Assembly (NCBI RefSeq): GCF_036985595.1
Contig: NZ_BTPU01000023.1
Coordinates: 62,001-126,000 of the forward strand
DNA: 64,000 nucleotides
Source: Vallitalea maricola
GTDB lineage: Bacteria; Bacillota; Clostridia; Lachnospirales; Vallitaleaceae
Direction of reading: 5' to 3'
Within the stretch, counting starts at the first letter, position 1; every line of letters starts with the position of its first letter. Shown here piece after piece: positions 17,647 to 25,907 of the stretch. Below the pieces are notes generated by a model. That model did not search any database, was not told where the DNA came from, and worked only from the letters and a program-made list of their open reading frames with translations. The position numbers and the translations under genes were made by a program.

Positions 17647-18163
17647 AATTAAAAATCTAACCAAAGTGCAGAAAATGGTATTCATTTCTATGTTAATAGC
17701 TTTTGCTTTAGTATTAGGGTATCTTGAAAGAACATTTGTACCAGTAATGCCTTTTCCAGGAGTAAAATTAGGGCTGGCTAATATTATTACTCTGATAAGT
17801 CTATATTTCTTGTGTTTCAGAGAAGCTTTTTTGCTAGTTATACTAAGGGTAACTCTAAATAGCTTTTTCACAGGTTCTTTCATAACAATATGGTATAGCT
17901 TATCAGGAGGTATACTTAGTTTGATAGTAATGTTTTTACTTATACATTATAGTAAAGATAAAATAAGTATTGCTGGGATAAGTATCATTGGAGCGGTATC
18001 CCATAATATTGGACAATTGATAGTGGTAGCTATAACTACTGAAAGCATTAATGTAGCAGCAGCGTATTTTCCTATTTTAGCTTTTTCTGGTATTGTTACG
18101 GGTATACTTATTGGATTTACAGTTAATTACTTATTACCATACATAAATAGAATATTTAAATAA
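17630..18163 (+). CDS. Gx transporter family membrane protein (HepS-I/EetB-like)
   Basis: A 177-residue protein with about five membrane helices. The FPGVKLGLANIITL segment (about 45-58) is the family signature, shared with proteins once named heptaprenyl diphosphate synthase component I. The fold resembles ECF-type S components, so a transporter role for a small redox cofactor or isoprenoid precursor is plausible. It starts inside the end of the NusG-II gene with GGAGG nine bases before, so the two are translationally coupled. Confidence 0.82.
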   Translation: MLYHSKIKNLTKVQKMVFISMLIAFALVLGYLERTFVPVMPFPGVKLGLANIITLISLYFLCFREAFLLVILRVTLNSFFTGSFITIWYSLSGGILSLIVMFLLIHYSKDKISIAGISIIGAVSHNIGQLIVVAITTESINVAAAYFPILAFSGIVTGILIGFTVNYLLPYINRIFK

Positions 18164-18478
18164 GGATATCATATAAGAAATGACATATTTCCCAGGAAAT
18201 TAGTAGATAAAAATAAATGGAAAGTAATTTGTCGAGTTTATTATCTATGTGAAAAATAGTAGTAGGCTTACTTGTTATGCTTATTTATATTGAAAAAATG
18301 TATATTTACAATAACAGGGATATTACGAAAATATTACATAAAAACCCAAAATATTACGATTGTATTACATAATGCAATAGTATCTTTTTTAATATAGTTT
18401 TTTTTGTTATAATTTTGTAGAACTTAGATATTTACTAAATGATGGGAAGTTAATAAGCAAAAAACAAGGGGGAGAGTC
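18164..18478. other. 315-base non-coding leader before amidase gene
   Basis: Holds the ATATTACGA direct repeat (18320-18372) and a TATAAT at 18408-18413 that could be the -10 of the amidase promoter, though the -35 position is only a T-run. No ORF with a ribosome site. Confidence 0.5.
18320..18372. repeat. two-copy ATATTACGA-N3-TATTACATAA direct repeat
   Basis: Copies start at 18320 and 18351, a 31-base period (three helical turns), with only the three central bases differing. They sit about 40-90 bases before a TATAAT box upstream of the amidase gene and may be activator or repressor sites. Confidence 0.6.
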
Positions 18479-20842
18479 ATGATACGGAAAATCATTACAA
18501 CTGTATTAACAATTACGATAATGTTAAATCTATTTTCAGTTAATGCAAGTGCAGAAACTACTAATAACGGAAAATTTTTTATTAAATATGATGGACAAAT
18601 TTATAAATATAAAAATAGATTTGTAAAACTTGTAGTTGATGGAAAAGTTATTGAAACTGGGGACATGCCTGCTATCGTAATAACAGAAGATGTAAACGAT
18701 AAGAAAGTAGGAAGAACATTAGTCCCAGTAAGGGAAGTATGTGAATCAGAACAGATAGGAGCTAAGGTAGATTGGAACGGACCAAAGCAAGAGGCTTACA
18801 TATCATATGAAGATAAGTTTATTGTACTTAAAATTAACGACAAGAAAGCCATAGTTAATAATAAAGAGGTTATGTTGGATGTACCAGCTAAGCTGATACA
18901 AAATGTAAATACTAAGAAATGGAAAACAATGGTGCCTATTAGATTCATTGTAGAGACTTTTGGATATGAAGTTAACTGGAATGGAGAAGAATATAGTGCT
19001 GAAATGACCAAAAATAGTAACCAACAAGGTGAGGATAATACAGATGAACAATCAGGGGAAGATGACCAGTCAGAAAATGACCAAACTGATGTAGAGGACA
19101 CCAATAAAGATAATGAAACAGATGAAGACTCTGAGTCTAGTGAAGATCAAAACTCAAATAATGATAGCGATAATGAAGGTGAATTATTAGATAGCTTGGA
19201 ATCTAGTGGAGCAAAGAATGAATTACCAACTGAGTTGAAAAACAATCCAGTAGTATGGATGGTTGACGATAATGTACTATCAAAAATAAATGATAGATAT
19301 ACAGAGACAACTATTGCCAGAAAATTATGCCCAACTACGAAGGTCAAATCTATAGAGTATGAAAGTGACAAAGTTAATAAGAAATTTGTTATAGAAGCTT
19401 CAAGCCCCATTACAGATGTTAAGAAATCTTATTGGAAAAACAGATTAATCATTGATGTAGATAATTCGAAATGGGATATGGACAAATATGAAAAGACATT
19501 TGATGATAACCCTATAATAACAGGAGTTCGCTCCAGTCAATTTGCAGATACGATAACAAGAATCGTATTTGATTTAAAAGGTGAAGGATATAAATTCAAT
19601 GTTTATCTATCAGAAGATAGGAAAAAAATAAATATTGAAGTTCAAAATAATTCAATCTATGGTATACATCTTGGACAAAATGACAAAGGTGACTATATTA
19701 AAATTTTAGGAGTTAAAGCTCCTGATGTAAAACCATTTAGATTAAGTAATCCTGATAGAATAGTTTTTGATTTACCAAATACAGAATCTCTGCTTAGTAC
19801 TAGATCTTCAACAGCAGAAGGACAATATGTAAAAGAAATCAGAACCGCACAATTTGATGAGACAACAACTAGAATTGTAATCGAGACAGATGGACAAGCA
19901 GATTATACAATATCAGAAGAAAGTGGCTCTGCTACTATTATTCAGCTGATTGAACCATCTTATAATAATATTAAATATATTAATTATTATAATCCGACTA
20001 TAGTACTTCAAAAGAATGGTAATGCAATTAATTTATCCAATATCAAATGTACAGATGACTACACAAATAGAAAATACATAATTCAGTTACCTGGTGATTA
20101 TAAAGAGTTATTTGGTAATGGTACAATAAGAATTAATGACGGTATTATTAACTCAGTTGATATTAAAAATGATAAAGGTAATACAGTATTAACAATTGAT
20201 GAGAATAGCGTTTATGACTATAGAATAACTGAGGACAAAGATAATATATATATTAAAGCGTTCAAGCCAAAAGAATTATATTCTAAGGTTATAGTGATAG
20301 ACCCAGGACATGGAGGAAAAGACCCTGGTGCATCAGATAATGGATTAATAGAAAAAGAGCTTAATTTTGATATTGTATTATATTTAAAAGAATATCTAGA
20401 TAAAGAAAAAGATATCAAAGTATATTATACCAGACTTGATGATTCATACCCTACATTACCTGAAAGGGCTAATTTAGCTAATGATATTGAAGCTGACTTT
20501 TTCGTTAGTGTACATAACAACTGGTATACTTCAAGTGCTCATGGAACAGAAGTATATTATTTAGCACCATCAAGTAAACCTGGTATGACTTCAATAAAAC
20601 TTGCAGAAATATTCCAAAAGGCAATTGTAAGTGCGGTAGGAACGAAAGATAGAGGTATCAAATCAGGTAATCTATCTGTACTTAGAAATACTGATATGCC
20701 TGCTGTTTTAATAGAAGTAGCATTCTTATCCAATCCTACTGATGTTGCAAAATTGAAAAGTGAAACTTTTAAGAAGAATACAGCTAATGCAATATACAAA
20801 GCAATACTAGAAGCTTTCAAAAAATATCCAACTGGAAGATAG
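18479..20842 (+). CDS. secreted N-acetylmuramoyl-L-alanine amidase with stalk and AMIN domains
   Basis: A 787-residue exported enzyme that cleaves the bond between MurNAc and the stem peptide. In order it has a signal peptide (about 1-25), copper-amine-oxidase-N-like domain (about 35-175; GRTLVPVREVCE and NWNGEEY), an acidic Asp/Glu/Ser/Asn linker (about 178-240), two AMIN-like beta domains (about 290-485, each with a TTRIV segment), a beta spacer, and an Amidase_3 domain (about 600-785). Zinc ligands are His in IDPGHGGKDPG, Glu in EKELNFD and His in FVSVHNN; the catalytic Glu is in VLIEVAFLSNP. AAGGGGGAGAG precedes the start. The stalk domain is shared with the C1A protease at 12185. Confidence 0.92.
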   Translation: MIRKIITTVLTITIMLNLFSVNASAETTNNGKFFIKYDGQIYKYKNRFVKLVVDGKVIETGDMPAIVITEDVNDKKVGRTLVPVREVCESEQIGAKVDWNGPKQEAYISYEDKFIVLKINDKKAIVNNKEVMLDVPAKLIQNVNTKKWKTMVPIRFIVETFGYEVNWNGEEYSAEMTKNSNQQGEDNTDEQSGEDDQSENDQTDVEDTNKDNETDEDSESSEDQNSNNDSDNEGELLDSLESSGAKNELPTELKNNPVVWMVDDNVLSKINDRYTETTIARKLCPTTKVKSIEYESDKVNKKFVIEASSPITDVKKSYWKNRLIIDVDNSKWDMDKYEKTFDDNPIITGVRSSQFADTITRIVFDLKGEGYKFNVYLSEDRKKINIEVQNNSIYGIHLGQNDKGDYIKILGVKAPDVKPFRLSNPDRIVFDLPNTESLLSTRSSTAEGQYVKEIRTAQFDETTTRIVIETDGQADYTISEESGSATIIQLIEPSYNNIKYINYYNPTIVLQKNGNAINLSNIKCTDDYTNRKYIIQLPGDYKELFGNGTIRINDGIINSVDIKNDKGNTVLTIDENSVYDYRITEDKDNIYIKAFKPKELYSKVIVIDPGHGGKDPGASDNGLIEKELNFDIVLYLKEYLDKEKDIKVYYTRLDDSYPTLPERANLANDIEADFFVSVHNNWYTSSAHGTEVYYLAPSSKPGMTSIKLAEIFQKAIVSAVGTKDRGIKSGNLSVLRNTDMPAVLIEVAFLSNPTDVAKLKSETFKKNTANAIYKAILEAFKKYPTGR

Positions 20843-20996
20843 ACATTTATCTAGGGAACAATTACATGATTGTTCCCTACAAATATATTCTACTTACAAT
20901 AAGATGCACAATATTACAAAAAAACACTGTTGTAGCTTTCACTAATTAGGTATAAAATATAATTACCAAATATTTACAAATAAGAGGGGGAAGATT

Positions 20997-21491
20997 ATGT
21001 ATAGTGTTATAAATGCTTTTGTCGTATCATTGATAACTATGGGTTTGGTTATTAATATTATTTCTATGAAGAGTAATATATTTTATTATGAATTTGAAAA
21101 ACAAGATGAAGGAATATTGACTAGTCAGGAAATTGATTTAAAAAATAATAAAAATGTAGAAGAAAACATAAGATATACATTACAATACTTGTTTGACAAT
21201 AATGAAGGTCACTATTCATTTATACCAGAGGAAGTGACAATCACTAATATTTTGTTTATTAATGGTTCTCTAGAAATTGAGGTATCAGAAGATATACTTA
21301 ATTATGGTGGTACTGCTAGGGAAATGTCTATGGTGGATCAGATTCTAGCAACAGTCTTTTCTATTAATGAAGTAGAAGAATTTTCACTTTTTATAGAGGG
21401 TAACCGAGAAGTTCTTAATGAAGGAACAAGTATAAAAGGATACACAAGAGATGAATGGGAAGAAAGGATGAAAACAATTGAGCAGAATTGA
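20997..21491 (+). CDS. GerM-like (GerMN domain) protein
   Basis: A 164-residue protein with one N-terminal membrane anchor (about 5-25) and a GerMN domain (about 60-150; GSLEIEVSEDILNYGGTAREMSMVDQILATVF is the core, with EEFSLFIEGN after it). GerM is needed for sporulation and germination in Bacillus and is exported. It is read in one unit with rph, whose TTG start lies inside its 3' end (14-base overlap). This gerM-rph-rdgB-yfcE order is common in Firmicutes. Confidence 0.8.
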   Translation: MYSVINAFVVSLITMGLVINIISMKSNIFYYEFEKQDEGILTSQEIDLKNNKNVEENIRYTLQYLFDNNEGHYSFIPEEVTITNILFINGSLEIEVSEDILNYGGTAREMSMVDQILATVFSINEVEEFSLFIEGNREVLNEGTSIKGYTRDEWEERMKTIEQN

Positions 21492-22197
21492 TGGAAGACA
21501 AAATGATGAACTTAGAACAGTTAAGATTACAAAGGATTTTATTAAATATCCAGAGGGTTCAGTTTTAATAGAAATGGGTGAAACGAAAGTTATTTGTAAT
21601 GCTTCTGTAGAAGATAGAGTTCCTCCTTTTAAAAAGGATTCAGGAGAAGGTTGGGTGACTGCTGAATATTCTATGCTGCCTAGAGCTACTCTAGATAGGA
21701 ATACTAGAGATATCAGCAGATTAAAAAAGAATAACCGCTCTGTTGAGATTCAGAGATTGATTGGTAGAGCACTTAGATCTGTAGTAGATTATAAGGCTCT
21801 TGGAGAAAGAACAATAACTTTGGATTGTGATGTTATTCAAGCTGATGGTGGGACAAGGACTGCTTCCATAACAGGTGCTTTTGTAGCGTTAGTATTAGCT
21901 TGTAAAAAGCTATTGAATGATGGATTGATAGATAAGATACCTATTTCTTCTTATGTGGCTGCTATTAGTGTAGGAATAGTTGGTGATGAGGAATTATTGG
22001 ATCTATGTTATGCAGAAGACAGTCATGCGAAAGTTGATATGAATGTTGTTATAACTGATAAAGGAGAACTTATTGAAGTGCAGGGTACGGGGGAAGAATC
22101 TCCTTTTACTAGGAAACAGTTGAATAAGTTATTGGATTTAGGTGAAAAAGGAGTAGAGGAGCTTATTAAGTTGCAAAAAGAGATATTGGAGGATTAA
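21478..22197 (+). CDS. rph: ribonuclease PH
   Basis: A 239-residue phosphorolytic 3'-exoribonuclease that trims tRNA precursors. Family marks are RIDGRQNDELR at the N-terminus, GWVTAEYSMLPRAT (about 58), RNTRDISR (about 76), the IGRALRSVVD block (about 93), and DCDVIQADGGTRTASITGA (about 117), with the phosphate-binding Arg residues. It starts with TTG at 21478, overlapping the gerM-like gene, with AAAGGA about ten bases before. Length is normal. Confidence 0.95.
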   Translation: MSRIDGRQNDELRTVKITKDFIKYPEGSVLIEMGETKVICNASVEDRVPPFKKDSGEGWVTAEYSMLPRATLDRNTRDISRLKKNNRSVEIQRLIGRALRSVVDYKALGERTITLDCDVIQADGGTRTASITGAFVALVLACKKLLNDGLIDKIPISSYVAAISVGIVGDEELLDLCYAEDSHAKVDMNVVITDKGELIEVQGTGEESPFTRKQLNKLLDLGEKGVEELIKLQKEILED

Positions 22198-22208
22198 TTA
22201 TTAGTTGT

Positions 22209-22319
22209 CTAACGTGAGGGTAGAGGAGTGTGTAATATTGATTTTTACTTGCCTTACCTTGAGGAGCAGACGGTCTGCGTAAAAATCAACTATTACACAA
22301 ACTCTAGTGGTTACGTTGG
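22209..22319. repeat. hairpin element A between rph and rdgB
   Basis: The arms 22209-22248 and 22279-22319 are inverted copies. TTGATTTTTAC and TGTGTAATA pair perfectly with a one-base bulge, and the outer ends CTAACGT/ACGTTGG also pair. The 30-base loop contains GCAGAC-G-GTCTGC (22266-22278), itself a small palindrome. Read on the minus strand, the loop begins GCAGACCGTCT and ends AGGCAA, which matches the loop of element B at 40111-40129. Confidence 0.7.
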
Positions 22320-22437
22320 TAGAATAGGTAACAGTGTTAGGTAGTGATGTTGATATTATATAATATCATTAATTAGATTAATTAGATTTTACTGGTGATT
22401 TAATAGATTATTACTGAAGATAAGAGGAGACGTGTTG

Positions 22438-23046
22438 ATGAAGGAAAAGATTATTTTTGCTACTAAGAATAGGGGAAAGATAAAAGAGATAAATATGATT
22501 ATGGAGGATACTAATTATGAGGTTATATCTATGGAGGATGCAGGGATAAATATAGATATAGTTGAGGATGGGTCTACTTTTTTGGAGAATGCAATCATCA
22601 AGGCTAAAGAAGTTATGAAGATTGCTGAATGTATTGTTATGGCTGATGATTCGGGACTTGAAGTAGATTATCTTGATAAGGCTCCTGGTATTTATTCTGC
22701 TCGATTTGGTGGAGAGAATACTTCGTATAGGATAAAGAATAAGATGATTATTGATAAGTTGGAAGGAGTAGAGGAGAAAGATAGGACTGCAAGGTTTGTG
22801 TGTGCTATTGCTGCGGTATTTCCTGATGGTGAGATTTTAACTACTAGAGGTACGGTAGAAGGGATTATTCTCCATGAAGAGAGAGGAAACAATGGATTTG
22901 GTTATGATCCTATTTTTTATGTACCAGAATATTCATGTACAACAGCTGAAATGGATAACGAAGTAAAGAATAAGATAAGTCATAGAGGTAAAGCCTTAAG
23001 AAGTATGAAGGCTAAGATGAAAAGCTATAGAAACGGCTGCAATTAG
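22438..23046 (+). CDS. rdgB: XTP/dITP diphosphatase (RdgB/HAM1)
   Basis: A 202-residue house-cleaning enzyme that hydrolyses non-canonical purine triphosphates such as dITP and XTP to monophosphates. Family marks are FATKNRGKIKEI (about 7-18), MADDSGLEVDYLDKAPGIYSARF (about 66-88, including the catalytic Asp), and NGFGYDPIFYVPE (about 150). The ATG at 22438 has AGAGGAGA seven bases before; an upstream GTG at 22432 is too close to that site. It is probably co-transcribed with the following YfcE gene, 48 bases away. Confidence 0.93.
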   Translation: MKEKIIFATKNRGKIKEINMIMEDTNYEVISMEDAGINIDIVEDGSTFLENAIIKAKEVMKIAECIVMADDSGLEVDYLDKAPGIYSARFGGENTSYRIKNKMIIDKLEGVEEKDRTARFVCAIAAVFPDGEILTTRGTVEGIILHEERGNNGFGYDPIFYVPEYSCTTAEMDNEVKNKISHRGKALRSMKAKMKSYRNGCN

Positions 23047-23094
23047 TTGTATTTAATATGAAGAACAGTTAGAGCCATTAAACGGAGAGAATAT

Positions 23095-23592
23095 ATGAAG
23101 ATACTTGTAATTAGTGATACGCATGGAAATTTGAGAAATGTAATAAAAGTAATTAAAGATACAAAAGATATTGATAGAATAATTCATTTGGGTGACTATG
23201 AGAGAGATGTTGAAGAGCTAGAAATCATTTCTGATGTACCTGTAGATTTTGTTCCAGGTAACTGTGATTTTAATTCTTATGCACCTAGAGAAAAAATACT
23301 TAATTTTTATGGTTTGAAAATATTGATTACTCATGGACATTACTATGATGTTAAATGGGAGTATGATACTATATTAAAGGCTGCTAAACAGAAAAAGGTA
23401 GATATTGTACTATTTGGACATACACATGTATCATTAGTAGATAATATAGATGATATTACACTTATTAATCCTGGTAGTATTTCATTACCTAGGGATGGTA
23501 AAGGGTGTAGTTTCGGTATATTAGAGATAGAAGAGAACGGTAAATTCCATATTACAATAAAAAAAATGGAAAAAAAACAAAAAAACTATTGA
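23095..23592 (+). CDS. YfcE-like metallophosphodiesterase (second copy)
   Basis: A 165-residue calcineurin-like phosphoesterase. Metal motifs are SDTHGN (about 7), HLGDYERD (about 36), PGNCDF (about 57), THGHYYD (about 82) and FGHTHVS (about 106); the ending NPGSISLPR is as in YfcE. It follows rdgB, a common Firmicute pairing. The stop TGA (23590-23592) is embedded in the -35 hexamer of the tRNA promoter, so the tRNA operon begins exactly where this gene ends. Confidence 0.9.
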   Translation: MKILVISDTHGNLRNVIKVIKDTKDIDRIIHLGDYERDVEELEIISDVPVDFVPGNCDFNSYAPREKILNFYGLKILITHGHYYDVKWEYDTILKAAKQKKVDIVLFGHTHVSLVDNIDDITLINPGSISLPRDGKGCSFGILEIEENGKFHITIKKMEKKQKNY

Positions 23593-23617
23593 CATTTGTT
23601 TGAAGCGTGTGTATAAT
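23589..23617 (+). promoter_or_regulatory. consensus sigma-A promoter for the tRNA cluster
   Basis: TTGACA (23589-23594), 17-base spacer, TATAAT (23612-23617): a full consensus promoter about 42 bases before the tRNA-Pro gene, as expected for strong stable-RNA transcription. Confidence 0.9.
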
Positions 23618-23658
23618 AACTCTTGCGTTCGAAAAAGGATATCAAATATCATAAGCAA

Positions 23659-23733
23659 CGGGGTGTGGCTCAGCTTGGCTAGAGCGCTTGATTTGGGTTC
23701 AAGAGGCCGCAGGTTCGAATCCTGTCACCCCGA
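23659..23733 (+). tRNA. tRNA-Pro (TGG)
   Basis: CGGGGTG/CACCCCG acceptor stem, GCTCAG D-arm, anticodon stem CTTGA/TCAAG with loop TTTGGGT (anticodon TGG), T-arm GGTTCGAATCC. No CCA is encoded. Confidence 0.95.
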
Positions 23734-23741
23734 TACCTTAT

Positions 23742-23812
23742 GCGGGTGTAGTTCAATGGTAGAACACCAGCCTTCCAAGCTGGATACGTGGGTTCGATTC
23801 CCATCACCCGCT
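23742..23812 (+). tRNA. tRNA-Gly (TCC)
   Basis: GCGGGTG/CACCCGC acceptor, anticodon stem CCAGC/GCTGG with loop CTTCCAA (anticodon TCC), T-arm GGTTCGATTCC. No encoded CCA. Confidence 0.95.
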
Positions 23813-23855
23813 TTGTAATTAGAAATGATTACAGACAAGGCATTGAACTTGTGAT

Positions 23856-23929
23856 GTGCCTGTAGCTCAGTTGGATAGAGCAGTGGCCTTCTAAGCCACG
23901 TGTCCGGGGTTCGAATCCCTGCAGGCACG
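23856..23929 (+). tRNA. tRNA-Arg (TCT)
   Basis: GTGCCTG/CAGGCAC acceptor, anticodon stem GTGGC/GCCAC with loop CTTCTAA (anticodon TCT), T-arm GGTTCGAATCC. No encoded CCA. Confidence 0.95.
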
Positions 23930-23962
23930 CTAGGCAATTAAATAATAAGTTGCTAAATATAT

Positions 23963-24037
23963 GGTGGGTATAGCTCAGTTGGTTAGAGCGCAAGATTGTG
24001 GCTCTTGAGGCCGTGGGTTCGAATCCCATTACTCACC
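23963..24037 (+). tRNA. tRNA-His (GTG)
   Basis: G at 23963 is the extra G-1 typical of tRNA-His, pairing with C at 24037. The acceptor is GTGGGTA/TACTCAC (one G-T pair), and the anticodon loop TTGTGGC gives GTG. No encoded CCA. Confidence 0.95.
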
Positions 24038-24048
24038 CTATAATATAT

Positions 24049-24120
24049 TGGGTAGTCGCCAAGCGGTAAGGCACTAGACTTTGACTCTAGTATGCGTAGG
24101 TTCGAATCCTGCCTACCCAG
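24049..24120 (+). tRNA. tRNA-Gln (TTG)
   Basis: TGGGTAG/CTACCCA acceptor, anticodon stem CTAGA/TCTAG with loop CTTTGAC (anticodon TTG), T-arm GGTTCGAATCC. No encoded CCA. Confidence 0.95.
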
Positions 24121-24124
24121 TTTT

Positions 24125-24198
24125 GGGCTACTAGCTCAGTTGGCTAGAGCACTGGACTCTTAATCCAGGTGTCCTGGGTTCGAATCCCAGGTGGCTCA
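24125..24198 (+). tRNA. tRNA-Lys (CTT)
   Basis: GGGCTAC/GTGGCTC acceptor with two G-T pairs, anticodon stem CTGGA/TCCAG with loop CTCTTAA (anticodon CTT), T-arm GGTTCGAATCC. Only four bases separate it from tRNA-Gln. No encoded CCA. Confidence 0.94.
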
Positions 24199-24236
24199 TG
24201 ATTTACAAAAAAGTAAGAAAAAAATTAAAAAATTAC

Positions 24237-24265
24237 TTGACATCATTAAATAATTGTTATATTAT
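24237..24265 (+). promoter_or_regulatory. sigma-A promoter for tRNA-Leu
   Basis: TTGACA (24237-24242), 17-base spacer, TATTAT (24260-24265), about 24 bases before tRNA-Leu, so that gene can be transcribed independently of the upstream six. Confidence 0.85.
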
Positions 24266-24288
24266 TGTATAGGTAATTTACACAATGC

Positions 24289-24370
24289 GCGGATGTGGCG
24301 GAATTGGCAGACGCACTAGACTTAGGATCTAGCGCCTAACGGCGTGGGGGTTCGACTCCCTTCATCCGCA
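24289..24370 (+). tRNA. tRNA-Leu (TAG)
   Basis: Class II tRNA with a long variable arm (CGCCTAACGGCG). The acceptor is GCGGATG/CATCCGC, and anticodon stem CTAGA/TCTAG with loop CTTAGGA gives TAG. No encoded CCA. Confidence 0.95.
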
Positions 24371-24373
24371 TTG

Positions 24374-24402
24374 AAAAAGCACTTGGTATCCAAGTGCTTT
24401 TT
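24374..24402 (+). terminator. terminator of tRNA cluster
   Basis: AAAAAGCACTTGG (24374-24386), loop TAT, CCAAGTGCTTTTT (24390-24402): a perfect 13-bp hairpin with a terminal T-run immediately after tRNA-Leu. Confidence 0.92.
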
Positions 24403-24488
24403 GCTTGTATGCAGATATATAGTATACTTAATATAAATATATATGCAATGAACATGAGTATAAAATTATTCTTCATTAATGAACATGA

Positions 24489-24962
24489 TTATAATTGAAC
24501 ATCCAAAAAACGAATATTTTCTTCTTTGCATAAGTTACTATTATGAAATCTAGAATCAAATGTTACTTCTTTCACAAACCAACTAGGTGGAGTAAAATTG
24601 TTTGCTGACTCTTCGCTGTCAAATTCCACTTCTGCCATGATTAGTCCTTCTAATTTATCATTAAAAATGTCCAGTTCTACAGTCAATGATTTATCCAGAG
24701 GAATATAATATCTTTTTTTACTAATTATATTATGATCTATTTTGGATTTTAAAGTATTATATTGTTCCTTTGAAATTTCATCTTCAAATTCTTGCCTTAC
24801 CATTAAACCAGAAGATTTATAGGTAACATAGTAAGATTCATCAGTTTTTCTTATCCTGATGACAGGATTGGTACAGATATAACCTTGTTCTATGTTAATA
24901 TGTGGATATCTTGTTATTTTGTCAAATGGTATGTTGATGAGATACTTTTTTTCTATTTCCAT
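24489..24962 (-). CDS. CYTH-domain protein
   Basis: A 157-residue protein starting MEIEKKYLI, the EIExK signature of the CYTH (triphosphate tunnel metalloenzyme) fold. Charged beta-strand motifs follow: VIRIRK (about 35), QEFEDEI (about 58), and TVELDIFNDKLEGLIMAEVEF (about 94-114). CYTH proteins bind triphosphate groups with divalent metals and act as inorganic triphosphatases, thiamine triphosphatases or adenylate cyclases; which activity applies cannot be told. It is convergent with the tRNA cluster. Confidence 0.85.
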   Translation of the reverse strand: MEIEKKYLINIPFDKITRYPHINIEQGYICTNPVIRIRKTDESYYVTYKSSGLMVRQEFEDEISKEQYNTLKSKIDHNIISKKRYYIPLDKSLTVELDIFNDKLEGLIMAEVEFDSEESANNFTPPSWFVKEVTFDSRFHNSNLCKEENIRFLDVQL

Positions 24963-25067
24963 AGGGTTACTGATCCTTTCACATTTTAGTCATCCGAAAT
25001 TAAACTTTCCCACCTTTAATTAAGCCTGAATGCAAGGGTTTTTGGAGTGGAAAAGGTGAATTTATAA

Positions 25068-25484
25068 TTATAAGTTAACAAATAGTAAATAAAATATCAT
25101 TATTATAATACTACAATAAAAAATAGTAGTGGTTGAGCTGTGTTTTTTAGGAGCATAGAGATATTTCTCTTTAAGGAATTCTTTTATTTCTTGTTTAGAT
25201 TTTAATGAATATTCTTGTTCAAGACGATACTTATATTTTTTTGAAACAGTGGCTCTGTAATGTTTAGTAGAGTATCTAAAAATATTAAAAACACCTTGAT
25301 CATCAACAAATACTATACCAGTTATGATAAAAGCAAACAAATTAACCAAAAACATTTTTTCTAAAAAAATATGGTATAGAGTAATTGATTGGGTTTCTAA
25401 TCTTTTGTCGAAAAAAGCAAGTAATAAACTAGCAGAAATAGCAATCAATATATAAATAATGATTTTTTTTGCATTTTTTTTCAT
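25068..25484 (-). CDS. three-helix membrane protein (possibly DUF3899-like)
   Basis: A 138-residue protein with membrane helices at about 8-24, 43-62 and 118-136. A conserved-looking GVFNIFRYSTKHY segment follows helix 2, and a charged cytoplasmic stretch (about 80-112) follows that. The arrangement recalls DUF3899 proteins, but I cannot confirm the family. GGAGG precedes the start. It has no partner on the minus strand and its function is unknown. Confidence 0.65.
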   Translation of the reverse strand: MKKNAKKIIIYILIAISASLLLAFFDKRLETQSITLYHIFLEKMFLVNLFAFIITGIVFVDDQGVFNIFRYSTKHYRATVSKKYKYRLEQEYSLKSKQEIKEFLKEKYLYAPKKHSSTTTIFYCSIIIMIFYLLFVNL

Positions 25485-25907
25485 AATAATCCTCCGATGA
25501 ATGTGCTTTACAATTTATAGTATTTTTTTACATAACATAAAAATAACCATAAACATTATAGCATAATCTATTTGTTTTCAACATACATAGATTTTAATTT
25601 CATCATAATTAGACTAAAACTATTCGAGCTTATAATTCATTATTGCTTTTTAAAATACAAAAACGGCTATAAACCTACAAAATATCGCATGAATTTTAAT
25701 ACCAGAATGCTATGATATGGCAGAGTGTTAGCATATTAACCTATTATCAAAACCTTTACAAAGACTAAAATATGATATATAATTATTTAAGTATAATCTT
25801 GTTTTACTGGTCACAGAGTAACACAAAATTATCAAAACCCGACTAAAAGGATACATAAAAAGATAATATCTAGGGTGGGATAACAACAATTTTAAAGGAG
25901 GATTTTT
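25485..25907. other. 423-base regulatory region before oppA
   Basis: Non-coding. It holds the oppA promoter (25755-25783), an inverted ATGCTA/TAGCAT pair around 25708-25734 just upstream of it, and a leader of about 115 bases before the oppA start. I recognise no riboswitch. Confidence 0.6.
25755..25783 (+). promoter_or_regulatory. sigma-A promoter for the opp operon
   Basis: TTTACA (25755-25760), 17-base spacer, TATAAT (25778-25783). It gives a 5' leader of roughly 115 bases before oppA. Confidence 0.7.

Noticed and set aside
22201..22330. Element A as an integron attC site
   Set aside because: No integrase or cassette array, no GTTRRRY core sites at the ends, and the conserved part is the loop rather than the ends.
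23600..24029. Several 66-72-codon frames over the tRNA genes on both strands
   Set aside because: They are translations of tRNA sequence; the tRNA structures explain the region fully.
24289..24370. tRNA-Leu as an integration (att) site for a mobile element
   Set aside because: No integrase gene and no repeat of the tRNA 3' end is found downstream; the terminator follows directly.
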